A stretch of 55,335 bases of DNA, taken from Parachlorella kessleri (Eukaryota > Chlorophyta > Trebouxiophyceae > Chlorellales > Chlorellaceae). Positions within the stretch are counted from its first letter, which is position 1. Every line of letters starts with the position of its first letter. This document shows, one piece after another, positions 29,001 to 52,300 of this stretch. The position numbers and the translations under genes were made by a program. The DNA lies in contig BBXU01002769.1 in assembly GCA_001598975.1 (NCBI GenBank), forward strand, positions 1 through 55,335. Reading direction: 5' to 3'. The notes under the pieces are model-generated. The model saw only the letters and a list, made by a program, of their open reading frames with translations, did no database searches and was not told the DNA's origin.

Positions 29001-32000
29001 GAATGCGGTGTGCAGTGGGCTCAGTCTGTCAGTATGGGGTGCTTTGAGTCAGGGTAAAACAGGTGTACAGCATTCTGCTGTTGATGTGCTGGTTGTGGCA
29101 GCAGTCCTGAACCCGTCCGTACTGTGCCCTCACAGGTGGGCCCAGGACGGCTAATCACCTGTCTCTGGGTGGGCGGCAAGTGGTATTGTGGGTGGGCGGG
29201 TGTCTGCAAGCATGGGGAGCCGCCGAGTCAGTGGCTTGCACATTCTCTCTCTACCCTTACACAGCTCATAGCCTACCCCGCCGCCATTGCGGTAATGCAA
29301 GTACGACCATTCCTATCCTCCCTACCTTGCTGGGAGCTGCAAGCCTGCTGGCCTGCTTGCTCGGGCGCATGGATTGGCTCCTGCGTCAGCGCTGCTGCCT
29401 GCATGTCTCTGTGCAGGAGTTTGGGCGCACCAGCCTGCTGATTCACAACGGCATCGACTGCCAGCGCTTCCGCCCCGGCCAGCGCTCCCAACTAGAGCCC
29501 ACCACAGTGCTCACAGCCAGCAACTACCAGGTAGGTGGTGGACTTGACCTGTTTTAAGTTTTTGGATGCACCTCACACCAGGAGCAGCAGTTTGTACCCT
29601 GGCCCTGGGTCTAGTTGCCCCTTCCGTCGAAGGATGGGTTCACCAGGCACCTCACCAAGGCAGCTTACAAGGAAGAATGGTACGCACCACCAGGGGTCGA
29701 AGTGTGAAGAGGTGTCAGCCCCACCTGTCCTCTGCATTACTCGGGAGTGACGATCAGTGCTGGCACCGCCAGACCCCCAACCCCACGGCTTGCCTGCCCT
29801 GTGGCTTGCAACCCGCCAGCCGGCAAGGGCTGCCCGGCCCCCTGCCTTCCACACCACTGGCAAGCGCCCCTCGTCTGCCTTCAGAGTCCTTGGATGTGGC
29901 AATTTTGCTTATTCTACCCTCCTGAACTGTTCATCTCACACCACAATATGGTAGCAATGGCTCTGCTAAGGCTTGCTTTGCCCGCTGCAGGAGCCGCCAG
30001 TCAGCAGTGGGCCCCTGCCTTCTGTGCTCCTGGTGGGGAACCCCCTGCTGCCCCTGAAGGGCTTTGATGTCGTGATCGCCACCCTGGCGATGGTTAACCA
30101 GGTGCAGCCAATCGAGGTGGGTGGGCTCCAGGGAATCTGATCCTAAATGGGATCGGGTGCTGCTGGGGATGCGCTGCTGCCGTGCTTCCTCCCGCCTGCA
30201 GGTGGTAGAGCACTGAGCTACACCGCGCGGAGGCATGTGAGGTACTGGCCTGTGGGTCTGGCTAGTCCAGAAGGGACCCCTTTTTGCTAGAATTTGCCTT
30301 GAAACTTGTGCCGTGGAAGCGGGGGATGTAGAATTGCCTTTCTGAGTGGCTCGTAGTGCGACTTACCTTGCGCAATGGTTCCCTTGGGTACACATTGGGT
30401 GCAAGGGAGGCTCTGGGTATGGCAGGGTGCCAAAGCCAGCTGAGCTCTGCTTGGACCCCAGCCAAGAGTGGCCGCGTACAGATCTGGCATTGCTGTCTGA
30501 GAGCAGAGCCAGCAGGACTCCTGTCCGGTGCCTATCACAAACAAGAGTGGGCCAGTGACTGTGCCGTGTCTAGCTTTGCAGGTGACATGGGTGTGCCAGA
30601 GCAAGCCCACTGAGCAGGAGGTGCCGGGGCTGAGTACTTGTGGCCTGAAGATCAACCTACACGTCAGCCCATCCCAGGTATGTCCCACTACCACACATTG
30701 CTGCGGCTTGCTCGATGCCCCATGCAATGAGTGATCCGATATGAGACAGTTCATCTCTCTGCGGCCAAGCAGCACGTCGACCATACATGGTTCCTGACAG
30801 GTCGGCTGGGTACCAACGTGGTTGGTAGAAAGGTGGCTGGGCTGGCGGCATGCTCAGCCACCACACTTTCTCGAAGCTGTCTATGTTGCAATGTGACACA
30901 CGTTATCTGTACTGTGCTGTACAGGCTGACCTGCCGTCCCTCTACCGTGGCCACGACTGTTTGCTGTTCTGCTCTCGTTATGAAGCCTGGGGCATGCCAG
31001 TCCTGGAAGCCATGGCTAGTGGGCTGGCCGTGGTAACCACCAACTGCCTAGGAGTGACTGCCTTTGCTCAGCCTGGCGTGAATTGCTTCATGGCGGCACC
31101 GCAGGTGATTAGGCACACCTCCACTTTGTCATCATATTGGCCGCCTTGCTTCCATCCAGGACGATGGTGGGCATGTGTGCCCTTACAGGCCAGCAGCTTG
31201 TATTGCATGGCGTTGTATTGGCCGGGCCACATTTAGCCGACGACTAACCACTTCTTGGCCGCACTGGCTCCAATTGGTCCTAAGGGCCTGCCAGGCTCAT
31301 GCTACCCAGAGGGCTGGGCCAGTCCTGGCTGTGCTGCTGCAGGTCTTCTCCTGACATGCAACAACAGTGCATCATGCATAAGAAACCTCTCTGGCGCAGT
31401 TTTCCTCGGCTCAGTCACCCACCTTGCGTGCCTTGTGTGTTGTAGGATGTGCTGGGCCTGGCGCGCGGCGTGCTGGCCGTGCTGGGCCAGCCCTCGGTCA
31501 GGCACAAGCTGCAGGCTGCTGCCAGGCAGACTGCCGAGCTCTTCTCGCCCACATCTGGTACGGCATGCGGCGCACAAACCCCCTCCCCGGCTCGCCTGCG
31601 CTGTGCTACCTCAGTGAAGTTTTGCCCCTGCACAACGTTCCCCATGGACACCTGTCAAGGGTTTAGACTGCAGCGGTGCTGCTGCAACAGGGCTGCTCGT
31701 TGCAGGGACCTGGCACAGACCAGGCAGGGCCTTGTTGTGAGCGAGTGCGAGTGCGAGTTGTGCGAGTGCGGGGTGAAGTGTGCTGGTTCCACGGTGGTCG
31801 CCCTGCTACCCTGCGAGGTACAAAGAAACACATCGCATATGTTTGTGCGCTCTGTTGCAGTCGCGGAGCAGCTTGAAACTGTGCTCTACTCGCTCACTGT
31901 CTGCACCCCGGAGCTGCTGCAACTACGCCAAGCCTCCGCCCTGGACATACAGGCAAGTCCCTGCTCCAGGGTTTGTTACCGCTGCAACTCCCTACTGCTT

Positions 32001-32274
32001 TATACCATGGTGGCACCGGGTGTGACTTGAATATGGTACCTCCCTGGGCCGCCTAAGTGTGCTCATGCTTACTGTGCACACCTTGCGCTAAACTGCCAAG
32101 CTGATCATGCACCCAGCCTTCAGCTGAGAAGTCCGCTCACCCTTCCTTTGGTTTGGGTTGCAGCTCACAAGCGTGCTGGCAGCCCAGGCCTGCGCCCGCA
32201 CGCCCGAGCAGCAGCAGCTGTGCGAGCAGTACGCGGCACAGCAGGCGCTGCAGCTTGAGCAGCTGCGCCTAGTA

Positions 32275-32309
<35 letters not shown>

Positions 32310-32604
32310 CCTGCTGTTGCCGCCGCTCGTTGTGCAGCAGCAGGCGGGCGGTGTACCGCCGCGGCTTAGTACCGCCTCTAGCGGTGACGGTACCGCTGCG
32401 GTACCGCCAGTCACCGAAGCGGGGGAGCCACACCCCCCGACTCCCAGCCAAGGGCTCTGGCGGCCGCTCTCACAGAATCCCTTGCAGCTGGGGCTCGGCC
32501 AGCTGCAGCCACCATTGGGTGCAGGGGCGAAAGGGTGGGTACCCCACGCCGGGGTGCAGGAGGGGAGGGCGCCCTCCCCAGAGCAAGGTCTCAGCCGCCG
32601 CTGA
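26047..32604 (+). CDS. GT-B fold glycosyltransferase, family 4-like
   Basis: Exons 26047-26162 (tentative), 26383-26504, 26965-27095, 27312-27392, 27970-28059, 28637-28741, 29417-29530, 29991-30116, 30582-30677, 30925-31104, 31446-31557, 31861-31952 and 32164-32604 give about 601 residues. The N-terminal Rossmann half starts RVLFCLPHHNITGG; the C-terminal half has LIHNGIDCQRFRPG, VLLVGNPLLPLKGFDVVI and the GT4 EX7E motif in SRYEAWGMPVLEAM (Glu about 347 and 355), which binds the sugar-nucleotide donor. Substrate and product are unknown. The last exon adds a Gln/Pro-rich tail with ten consecutive Gln. The 5' exon was chosen because its GTGCGT donor gives the phase exon 2 needs; the true start could be elsewhere. 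The intron 31953-32163 begins with GC. Confidence 0.8.
27352..27650. repeat. Four-copy ~77-bp tandem array starting in a GT4 exon
   Basis: The 3' end of exon 27312-27392 (peptide VVVVGIFHQ) is followed by three further diverged copies. The GTGGTGGGC-like cores start at 27372, 27449, 27529 and 27602. The copies fill the start of the next intron. Confidence 0.8.
28721..28836. repeat. Three-copy array of exon end plus donor in the GT4 gene
   Basis: The string GTGCAGAGCATCCTCTCGCAG with its GT donor ends exon 28637-28741 and recurs with donors after 28791 and 28834. The third donor lies 93 nt past the first, so the extension is in frame and has no stop codon. Confidence 0.88.
32278..32307 (+). 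repeat. (CAG)10 trinucleotide repeat encoding poly-Gln
   Basis: Ten perfect CAG codons inside the last GT4 exon, preceded by further interrupted Gln codons. The tract is likely to vary in length between strains. Confidence 0.95.
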
Positions 32605-33978
32605 AAAAGCTGATGGCACCGTCACAAGAGAGGGCCGGAGAGTGTGGGCATACAGCGGCGCTGGAAGCCTGCTACAGGGGCCACACCATGGACCCCGCAA
32701 GGCATGATGCTCAACAGGGAGAGCTCTGTCAAGGCAGGAGCGCCCCAGCGGTGGGTGCCTTGTATGGCTGCTTGTGGGAAGCCCAGCCTGGGAGGTGTGA
32801 TGGCAAGTGGCTAAGCCCCGAAGAAGCTGCTGGGCGGTGGTAACTTGGTGGCTGGCTGCATACTGCAAGGTTGCCCCTGGTCGTGAGCCAGAAAGGGATG
32901 TCCGGTGTGGTCGTGTGGTTAGGGGGCCAGTGTCCCAGGGGCTATTTCCTCTGGAAGGTGGGCAGATAGCGCGGTCCCATTCGAAGCCATTGGGAATGCA
33001 AAGGCGGCGCTGCCGTAGTGGCAGAGTTGCTAAACACAAAACGTGCTGAGCGTGAACTGATATCGGGGCTGGATGCGAGGCATCACATGATTTGCTCTGA
33101 GATTATTGATTTTGTTGGCAGCTTCTCAACTTCAGGGGTGTCTGTGGTGCTGTGGCATTTGTCATCCCGGCTGCCAGTGCGCGATACAGCTGGTGTTCGT
33201 CTTCAATTGCCGTGCACCTCCGGGCAGGCTGTGTTGCATAAAACAAACCATGCGTGCATGCTGGCCCTCAATTTAACTGCTAGGAGTTCCGTTGGTGTCA
33301 CTGGCTGAATATGATGTTGCGAAATGCTGCCCCATGCATGCGTGCTGGACTCTCATTTCAGTAAAGTGGTAAGAGGGTTCTGGTGTCACTGGCCGCATTC
33401 TTGGGCATTTTATAGCATGCTGAGGAGATGCAGAGCCTGTGTCATGATAGCATCCGGCTGGGGATAAGCAGGGTGAGCACAGCCGTAAGGAGCAACCAAG
33501 CTCGAGGTAGGATAGCTGCCACTCTCATGTATGTCAACCCAAGATGGTTGCAACCCCTAGGAGCTCCCTGGGTGACTTGGGTGAGTACTGCCCTGAGGAG
33601 AAATGCTTGGATGGGTGACTAATGCGGGTTACAAAGCCGTTAGCCTTCCTTGGACATGTATATCCAGCTTCCCCGCGAGCGCCGGAGGAATGCATGCTGT
33701 CGTGACATGTCACCTTGCCAGGGTGTTTTCTCGGTCCCCAACCAAAGGCACGTGTGAAACTTGCAAGGCAAGCCTCAACCCATTTCCTTTCCGCAATGTA
33801 CTTGACTCGGCCTTGCTTACGTGGGAGGCTTGCACTGGCCTCCCATGGTGAGAGTTTCCTTCCTTCGAAAAAGGCTTTAGCTTCCCATCCTCGAACTGGT
33901 CTCTTTCGCTCCAAAACGAGTGCTTTGACTGCTAGGCGATCACATCAGCAAAGGCTACCCCCAGCATGCGTTTTTCAG
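32605..33978. other. Spacer holding the GT4 3' end and the unresolved 5' end of the DUF2301-like gene
   Basis: About 1.4 kb without a supported exon. The missing start of the downstream gene must lie here. One phase-compatible candidate is 33428-33472 (ATG, 15 codons, then GGTGAGC), but it is too short to trust. No RNA gene is supported. Confidence 0.4.
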
Positions 33979-36260
33979 CCAGTGCCTCGAGGGCCGTTCC
34001 GAGGAGCGTTTGGCGACTGGGAGATCACTGACACCGATGTCACAGAGGTGTGGACCTATAGAGGAGGTCTCACAGTGACCTCAGCAGGTGGGCAGGCGGT
34101 GCTGGAACAAAGTACCTGGTAGTCACTGCTCACCCTCTGCCGCGTGGCAAGTCGCCTCAGCCTTTGCCCGTCAGCTTTGCATGAGTGTCCCTTTTTCTTT
34201 GGGTAGTTCGGCAATTCCAACTCAGACCAAAGCGTTAGGACAACTTGGCAAGGCGGCTGGTGGCACTGACACATCCTCAGCTACGGTGCTGCGCAGCATT
34301 CGTGGCGGTTGTGGCGGCGCACTTGCTCCCTGGTGTCGAGCTACCAAGGTATGTCAGCCCTTCTACTACACCTGTTGAGGGCCAAAAGAAAGCAACAGAG
34401 ACGTCACCAGAAGCATAGGCCTGACAAGTGGTAGTGTGAAGTGAATTCTATCTATCACGCCCACTGTATGACCTGCTATTGTGCAAGGACTGAGGAGAAG
34501 AGGTATTTCTGCATCATTTGCAGGGCCATAGAGGATGCTGTTTGCATAGGAGGGGCACTTGGTCTAGGAGTGTCCCTGCTCCTCATTCACATCTACGTCA
34601 CACCACTCAAACGGTTTTTACAGGTGCAAGCGCATGGTGGAGCGATTGCTGCGTGCTCATGTCCCTCCCATGTGCTGGTCGTGGGCCTACTGACCTTGGG
34701 AGGTGGCGGTACGCTGACAGACTCCACTTGAGCTGATCCACCCCGACTTTGACGGCATGTTGTGCAAAGAAACTAGGGGTTCTCGCTTGCCCTGGCTGGT
34801 TGTCACACACTGCCCAGACAGACCCGCTTCGTACTGCCCGTAGGTTCTCTGGGGTGCTGGCGTGGCGGGGGGTACCTACCTTCTTTTAACCCAGGCAAGG
34901 CCCTGTGAACAAATGTAGTGAACGCCTGCTGTCATTTGAACCCTGGTCACTATCTGTCGTCGTTGGCCCATACTCTTGCTGGTCAAGAATACTCATGGTC
35001 ACCATGGCATGCCAGCAGCAGAGAAGAAACAAAGCAACGGGCAAGCTCAGCAGCGCTGAGGGGCGATTTGTGTGCAGGACAGCTCACTGCCGGCCTATGT
35101 GATTGACAACCCCTGGGCTGTGTGGCTGGTGGGACCTCTGTTTGCCTCATTGGCTGGAGTAGGCTTCAAGGAGGTGGGTGAAAGCTGGAAGTGCTGCGTG
35201 CTGAGTCGTGGGGGGCACGTAGGGAGCTGTAGTGTTTTGACAGTTGGCCTGCAACCTGCCAAGCAGGAGCAGTCATGAAGGGCAGAGCGGTGCAGGGCAG
35301 GGAGCAAGTAATCCACTGTAAGCCGGGTTGCCTTTGTGTGAGTGTCTCCGCACTTTCACTGACAGCACTGACAGCCGGCTCTTTGATTTGCTGCAGGGGT
35401 TCTGTTATGGGAAGTTTGAGGTGAGGTGGTTTGAGATGGCAGGGGGCCCTGAGGAGAAAACATGTTGTTTGTGCTGTGGAATAAGGGGATTACGATGCCC
35501 TCTGCTATGACCAGCGGCGACAGCCACGCTGGCGTGTGTCATAGCAGCCCAGAAAGGCTGTCATTTAGTCACTGACGGCGGATAAGTTGTGGCCTGTAAC
35601 GCCCCACAAGGCTGCCCCTTTCTATTTGCCCTGTAGGCCTTTTCGCTGACTCTGGTGCTGCCAGTGTTGCTGCTGGGCCACTTAGCCTCTGCACTGCCCG
35701 AGCCAGCAGAGAAGGGGCTGGCGGTGGCGGCAGCAGCACTGCTGGCCCTGTTTGCGGCCAGGAAGTACGGGCAGCCGGTGAAGGACGACATTGGCGATGG
35801 CAGCGTCTTCAGGCAAGCTGTTGGGCAGGGGCTGCCGTGCCGTGTGGATCCCAGGCTCGGTGCTCAACTTGTGCATGACGCCAGAGTGCAAGTGTGTAAG
35901 GATGCCTCACTCGGCATTACAGGGCGGCCGTGCAAGTGTTGCTCTGCCCTCCATCCCCCCAAAGACATGCATATTGACATCATGTGTATGGTTCAAGCGT
36001 GCAGATGGACTTCGCCCATGCTGTGCGACGTATGTTGATGCTGGCAGGCTCGTGCTGGTAGGGGGTTTAGAGGGTGGCAGAAGGCAACATATGGGAATGG
36101 GTTCGGTCATGTGAGGCTGACAGGACGGGGAGCAAGTGGTGTGTGGGGATGGTGTGAGTGCCAAAGCCAGTGAACCCTGTATGGACCTTGCAGGTTTTTG
36201 AAGCTTCCACCAGCGGAGCAACAAGCCCTCCTAAATAGCAGGCGTGCAGACGACTACTAA
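33979..36260 (+). CDS. DUF2301-like integral membrane protein (5' end unresolved)
   Basis: Exons 33979-34087, 34297-34348, 34524-34623, 34844-34894, 35078-35173, 35397-35420, 35637-35812 and 36194-36260 give 224 residues to the stop codon, all in phase. The pattern resembles the cyanobacterial/plastid DUF2301 family: an EVWTYRGGLTVTSA start, GLGVSLLLIHIYVTPLKRFLQ, WLVGPLFASLAGVGFKEGFC, YGKFEAFSLTLVLP and GQPVKDDIGDGSVFRF near the end. Several hydrophobic segments are visible. Function is unknown; a plastid membrane location is inferred from the family. The coding start lies upstream of 33979 and should carry any transit peptide. The introns 34895-35077 and 35813-36193 begin with GC. The family name is from memory of the motif pattern. 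Confidence 0.75.
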
Positions 36261-37224
36261 GCCGGAGCCCGGCTATTTAGAACACATGGCTAGGCGACAC
36301 CCCACCTGCTATTAACATATCACTATACAGCCACTGCTGCTGGGCTTGACATGAAGGATCAGGTAACACCATGAAGAAGCTTGTTTCCCTCCCATCACGC
36401 AAACTGGTGCAGCCAGCAGTATGTCAGTGCTTCCGAGGTGTGGCGATCCCCGCCCTGGCAATGGGCTTGGGCTACAGCGTCATGGGAGGCTGTGATAAGC
36501 TGCTCATGTACACTCAACAAGGACCTAAAGCCTGGACGATGTACCACATGCCCCTGTGATCCTTGAAAGGAATGGGCCGGCCCGACTAATCCCACAAGGC
36601 TGCTCCGCATGACTGGGGGAGAGATGGCTCATTTTTGCGTAGTCGCACTGCACAGCATTGGCCAGGCTGGAACCGTACATCAAACCTGCCTCAACATAAT
36701 GTAATATTCTCAAACCTCTCCCAGGTCCCAACTGCACATGCATCCCACTATGGGACACCAACAGCACAGGTCTTGGACGCCCTAACACACAAACCAGCAA
36801 CTCCACTCACCCCCTCACGTCACACAAAGTCGCCACTGTCCTGGGCAAACGACAGAGACACAAAACAGCTAATGCGAAGGTTCCTGCCACAAGTCGCCGG
36901 AAGGCAGTGCACGAACGCAAGCAGGAAACAGGTATAGCTCACACACCCCACACATGGTAGTGACCCCACCCCCCCAAGATACCCATATACACAAATCCAC
37001 AGTCTGCAAGATGCAAGGAGCTTGAGGGAAAAGCTTGGAAGGTCACAAAATCAATACATTTACTGCTCAACCTCTGGACCGCATGCAGCTAAGATTATAG
37101 ACTGCACACTGACGACAAGGAGCCTTGCAGCAGCCCACAAAAACGAAGCAGCAGCGCATCATGCCCTGTTCGCCGGGGCCTTTCCAGTTGTGCATAGGTA
37201 CTGTGAGGGTGTGCCCACGCCCGC
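36261..37224. other. Convergent 3' flanks of the DUF2301-like gene and LCB2 copy A
   Basis: No gene is supported. A TGTAA on the plus strand near 36698 could serve the DUF2301-like gene, though it lies 440 bp past the stop. Nothing else is recognised. Confidence 0.45.
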
Positions 37225-42102
<4,878 letters not shown>

Positions 42103-42420
42103 TTTGTCTGACGCCACAAGGGGCGGCTGCTGCGTTTATGTCGGGTTTGTTGAGCCGCTGGGCTAGTAAAGCTGACGCCTCCAAAGGCGGGCAGGGCCCC
42201 AGTAGGACACTTGCTTTGCCCTTCTGTTTTGCTGGAAGGCACCCTCAAGCTGGAAACACGCAAAACATGCACGGCCAGGATCCTGGCTCAGAAGGCGGCC
42301 AGGACGTGACTTGGCAGGAGGCAGTTTTTGATCATACAAACGGCATCAGCGGCCCAAGGAGAGTCAGAAAACGGCCATGCCGAGCCGCGTCGTGTCGATG
42401 AACGGGTATTTCAATTTTTG
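42103..42420. promoter_or_regulatory. 5' flank of LCB2 copy A, homologous to that of copy B
   Basis: This block aligns in patches with 51195-51500, upstream of copy B, so the duplication unit included about 300 bp of promoter or 5' UTR. The 88-codon plus-strand open frame inside it is not preserved in copy B and is taken as noncoding. Confidence 0.6.
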
Positions 42421-42700
42421 CATCACGTTATCCCATGACGTTATCCCTTTACTCCCCTCTCCAAAACAAACAAAATAGCAACCCAACCTTTCCGTACTGC
42501 CTTACACAACGAGGTGGATTTGCAAGTGAAGCCACAACTTGTTGACGGTGGCAGGCAACAAGAACTGACGTAGGGATGAACTATGCTGACAGGTTAAGTG
42601 CTGTCATGCTTTGGGGGTTTGCCTGAAACTTACTACCAGTAGGTCTCTCCCCTCCGTTGCCACTTTAGGCATGGCAGCGGACCATCCCATCAACTCCTGG

Positions 42701-43205
42701 CTAGGGTTGGCACTACGATACTCCGGCGTAGCGATTTCACTACGCTACGGTAGCGTAGTATGGCGTAGCTACCAAAATGGACACGTATTTTACGGCCACG
42801 GAGCCACTACGGTCTACGGCGTATATGGGCCGTATTTAGGCCCTATGCCATGCACAGCGCACGCAGCAGGTGCCCAGCTGGCGCAGCAGGTGCACTGATG
42901 TTGACGGCACAGACTCCTCTTGTTCTTCAAACAAGGAAGGGCTTGACTTACAGCAAGCCACAAGATGGATGCAAGAGCACAAGTCTCCATGTTGATCTAT
43001 AATGGCCATGCTGAGCATGTGCTGAGGCTCCTTCCCCCTTACTAAGGCTAGGAATTGATACGGCTCTACGCCATACTATGGCATACTACGGCTGTGTTAG
43101 GGCAAATACGGGGGCTGAAATCATAGTCAGGTCCACTAAGGCTCACTATGGCCCCATACGCTACGATACAGTAGTACGCTACGCTACGGCATAGTCAAAC
43201 CTTCA
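42701..43205. mobile_element. Putative hAT-like non-autonomous element (TACG-rich)
   Basis: About 500 bp bounded by diverged inverted ends, TAGGGTTGGCACTACG on the left and, read on the minus strand, AAGGTTTGACTATGCC on the right. The ends carry many copies of GTAGCGTA/TACGCTAC in both orientations, resembling hAT terminal and subterminal repeats. There is no transposase frame, and I could not find a matching 8-bp target duplication, so the call is tentative. Confidence 0.4.
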
Positions 43206-43232
43206 ACCAGCCATAGCTACCAAGCCTACTCC

Positions 43233-43512
43233 TGGCCCACCCTGTTCCCTCCCCCCTCACAAGCTGCCCCAGTTGACCCTTGGCCCCGCCCGCAGCACTA
43301 CAACACACCCTTACTCTATTTGCGCAGTCTATGTCCGTTGACAGTACCGCGGCCACTACTCACTACTCGCAGTTACGGGAATAGTGGGGGCAACGGTCCT
43401 GTGAACGGACATAGAGTCTGCGAACAGAGTGGAGAGTTGTAGTGGCATAGAGCTGCGGCGGGGCCGAGGGTCAACATGGGCAGCTCAGGAGGGGCAAGGG
43501 AACAGGTTGGCC
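43233..43512. repeat. ~280-bp imperfect inverted repeat (hairpin) between the LCB2 genes
   Basis: The left arm (about 43233-43362) pairs with the right arm (about 43383-43512) across a loop of roughly 20 nt. Strong blocks include TCTATGTCCGTT with AACGGACATAGA, and GTTGACCCT with AGGGTCAAC. It could be a foldback element or a small-RNA hairpin precursor. Confidence 0.8.
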
Positions 43513-43758
43513 GGTGTCAGCCAAAGCTCAGTCAAGAACACGGAAGCCCCAAATACAAGTGCCAGCACCTATTCTGCGATAGGCTGCTGTTGCCCGCTCC
43601 ATCTGACTCCCCGTCCCACCATGCCCGGCTGCAAGTCCAAATGATCTCCTGGGACTCAGGTTCTGCCACCATCCTATCTGTCAATGGCAGTGCAGTTGAC
43701 TATGTTAGCGCCAACTGCTGGGTTGCCAGTGCCTGCTGTCAAGGGCTCGCCAGCTCTT

Positions 43759-43932
43759 GCTGCTGGGCTGCCTGCAGTGCTACAGCTGCTGCAGTAATAC
43801 CGCCTGCGCCACTGCAAGCTGCTGCTGGGCCGCCTGCGATGCTCCGCCTGCTGCAAGTGACTGTGCCACTGTCAGCTGCGGCGGTACCCAGGCTGCCTGC
43901 AGTGCTGACAGCTGCTGCATCTGCCAATACCA
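43759..43932. repeat. ~58-bp imperfect tandem repeat, CTG-rich
   Basis: Three units of 57-59 bp, each starting GCTGC and rich in CTG/GCC. A 170-codon plus-strand frame (43476-43988) spans them but is only Ala/Cys low complexity and starts inside the hairpin, so it is not called as a gene. Confidence 0.7.
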
Positions 43933-43988
43933 GCTGCTGTGGAGCCAGCGACTGCTGTACTGCATTATCTCATTGCCTTCAAATATAA

Positions 43989-44901
43989 AAGCACACTTTG
44001 TGCACTGCCTTGTGTGCTGTGAGGCTTGCATCGACTACTTGCTTGTCAGAGGCGTGTAACTCTCAGAAGGTCCTGACAGGGCGCCATCTGCCGCGGTAGG
44101 CATCAGCACCGTTCCACAACTATCTGCTGGTCTGCAAACCAGGGGAGATGGCTCAACACAGCTCCAGTCTTACTGCCAGCAATACACACGCTAGAAGGCT
44201 GTTATTAAACCCCCGTCTAACCATAGTCCATCAGTCCTCCGACCCTAGTACAATCCTGATGAAACATCAATGTAACCTGCACCACGACCGGAAGCATACC
44301 AGCGCCACTCAAGCATCCTAGCACTGGACTCACCAGCAAGAGATTCCACAAGAAATGCCAGTTTCCTGGGCAATTGGCTGGATCAAGAGGCAGGTGATGC
44401 GGAAGGCTCCTGCCAGGAAATGGGGGAAGGTAGCGTCCAACCAGTACGCAGAAATTGTCAGGTCTAACAGCATGTCGCCACCCGACTAAGCAGAAGTAAG
44501 GCCTCCACGAGTGACCCAACAAAAGCAAGGATGTACTATGCCGACAAATCACAAGAATCAAGTTCTTCATTGCGTGCACAACCCCACCCAACGAGAAACT
44601 AAAAAATAAATTAGTTGAATCAAGGTCTATTACCGAGGCACGGAGTCACCTATGGGACGCAGCGCACACATCACACGATGTAGTGACCCTTCCTCCACAG
44701 GTACAACATGTACAGACACTGTAAGTTGCAAGCAGCTTCAAGAAATGCTTTGCCGGATCACGGAAGTCGTAGACGCTTGCCTTACTAATTATACGTCGCA
44801 GGCGAACTGCGCAGCAGCGGGCCACCAAATTGCAGCACCACCTTGGTTAGACGCTGCATGGGCCCACGTGGGGCGGATGGGAGGATGTGCGGAGGATCCC
44901 C
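43989..44901. other. 3' flank of LCB2 copy B
   Basis: About 0.9 kb with no supported gene, RNA or repeat. Confidence 0.5.
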
Positions 44902-51194
<6,293 letters not shown>

Positions 51195-52300
51195 GTTGCC
51201 TGGACGTCACGAGGGGCTGCTGCTGCTGCGTTGATACCAGGCGTGTTGGCGCTGGCTAAGGAACCTGATGCCTCCTCAAGTGCGCAAGGCCGCCGCAGTA
51301 CAGCGCCTAACTTGCTTCTTCTTTGCTGGAGGGCGCTTGGCAAGCTTGAGACAGAGGATCATGCACAGCGAGGGCCGATTTCAGTAGGCGTGCAGATGTG
51401 TTTCAGAGGGAAAAGCTCCAAGAGATACAAAAGGTACCAGAGGCTCAAGAGAGAGTCAGGAGCGCCAGCCGAGCCGCAGCGTTGTGACGAAAATGTCTGT
51501 CCGACCCAAAGTATCCAAAATTGTGCTTGAAAAGCGCGCTTTACGTACTAGATTATTAACCACGACGATATTTTCCTTCGAAGCCCACCTACTGTTCCCT
51601 CGCCACACGGAGTTGCACCCGTGACAGGCCAGACTTGACCAGTTGCCTGCGCCATAGCGCCTTACCCTCGCCATGGGCTGTTGCACCGCTGGTTTATGGC
51701 AGCCGACACGATTTAAACGCATTGCCTTGACGCATCTAGGGCACACACACCCACCACACCTCCACCTGCGGCGCAGTGCTGCCATGGCAAGCCAGACAGC
51801 AGGCTGTGGATGACACTGTGCCAGACCCCGACTAAGTAACTTAATCTCATTTATGGAGCCTTTGATTTTGGCTCCTGCCTATGTGATCACCCTGGCTTGT
51901 CCCCTCTCGACCGATCGAGCCATCAACTTTTGACCACTCCCAAATAGTGGGCACCCTAAACTTCTTAATCGTGGCGGCTATGATTACCATGGTGACGCTG
52001 AGCAATGCATGTCCCTGTCATATTAACTGGCGCCCGTGCTGTGTCAAGCTACCCGCTCCATCAAGAAGGCCACCCTTGCAAGGCCTTGGCAGCCACCATG
52101 ATGGGACACTTGCAATGTCGTTGCCTTGGCGATCAGTGAACCTCTGGCCTTGGTTCCTAGGGTACGGGTGCCATCACCTTTCCATGCACCTGTCCCTGTG
52201 ACAGGTCTGTGTACGGCCATCCATATCGCACCTTTCACCTTCATAAGCTGCGTCGTCGTTCCTAACTGAACGCCATATCCGGGCACCGACCACTGCCACC
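51195..52300. promoter_or_regulatory. Divergent 5' region of LCB2 copy B and NudC
   Basis: About 1.1 kb between opposite start codons. The first 300 bp resemble the upstream block of LCB2 copy A; the rest shows no gene, RNA or named promoter element. A 110-codon minus-strand frame (51456-51785) has no recognised domain. Confidence 0.45.

Noticed and set aside
30287..30784. 165-codon minus-strand frame
   Set aside because: Antisense to GT4 exon 30582-30677 and its introns, with no recognised motif.
33485..33950. 5S- or tRNA-like stretches (GGATGGGTGAC; a minus-strand AGTTCGAGGAT near 33895)
   Set aside because: Box spacing and stem pairing do not fit a 5S or tRNA gene; too weak for a SINE call.
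42138..42401. 88-codon plus-strand frame upstream of LCB2 copy A
   Set aside because: The homologous block upstream of copy B does not keep the frame; it is 5' flank.
43476..43988. 170-codon plus-strand open frame
   Set aside because: Begins inside the hairpin and runs through a CTG-rich tandem repeat; only Ala/Cys low complexity.
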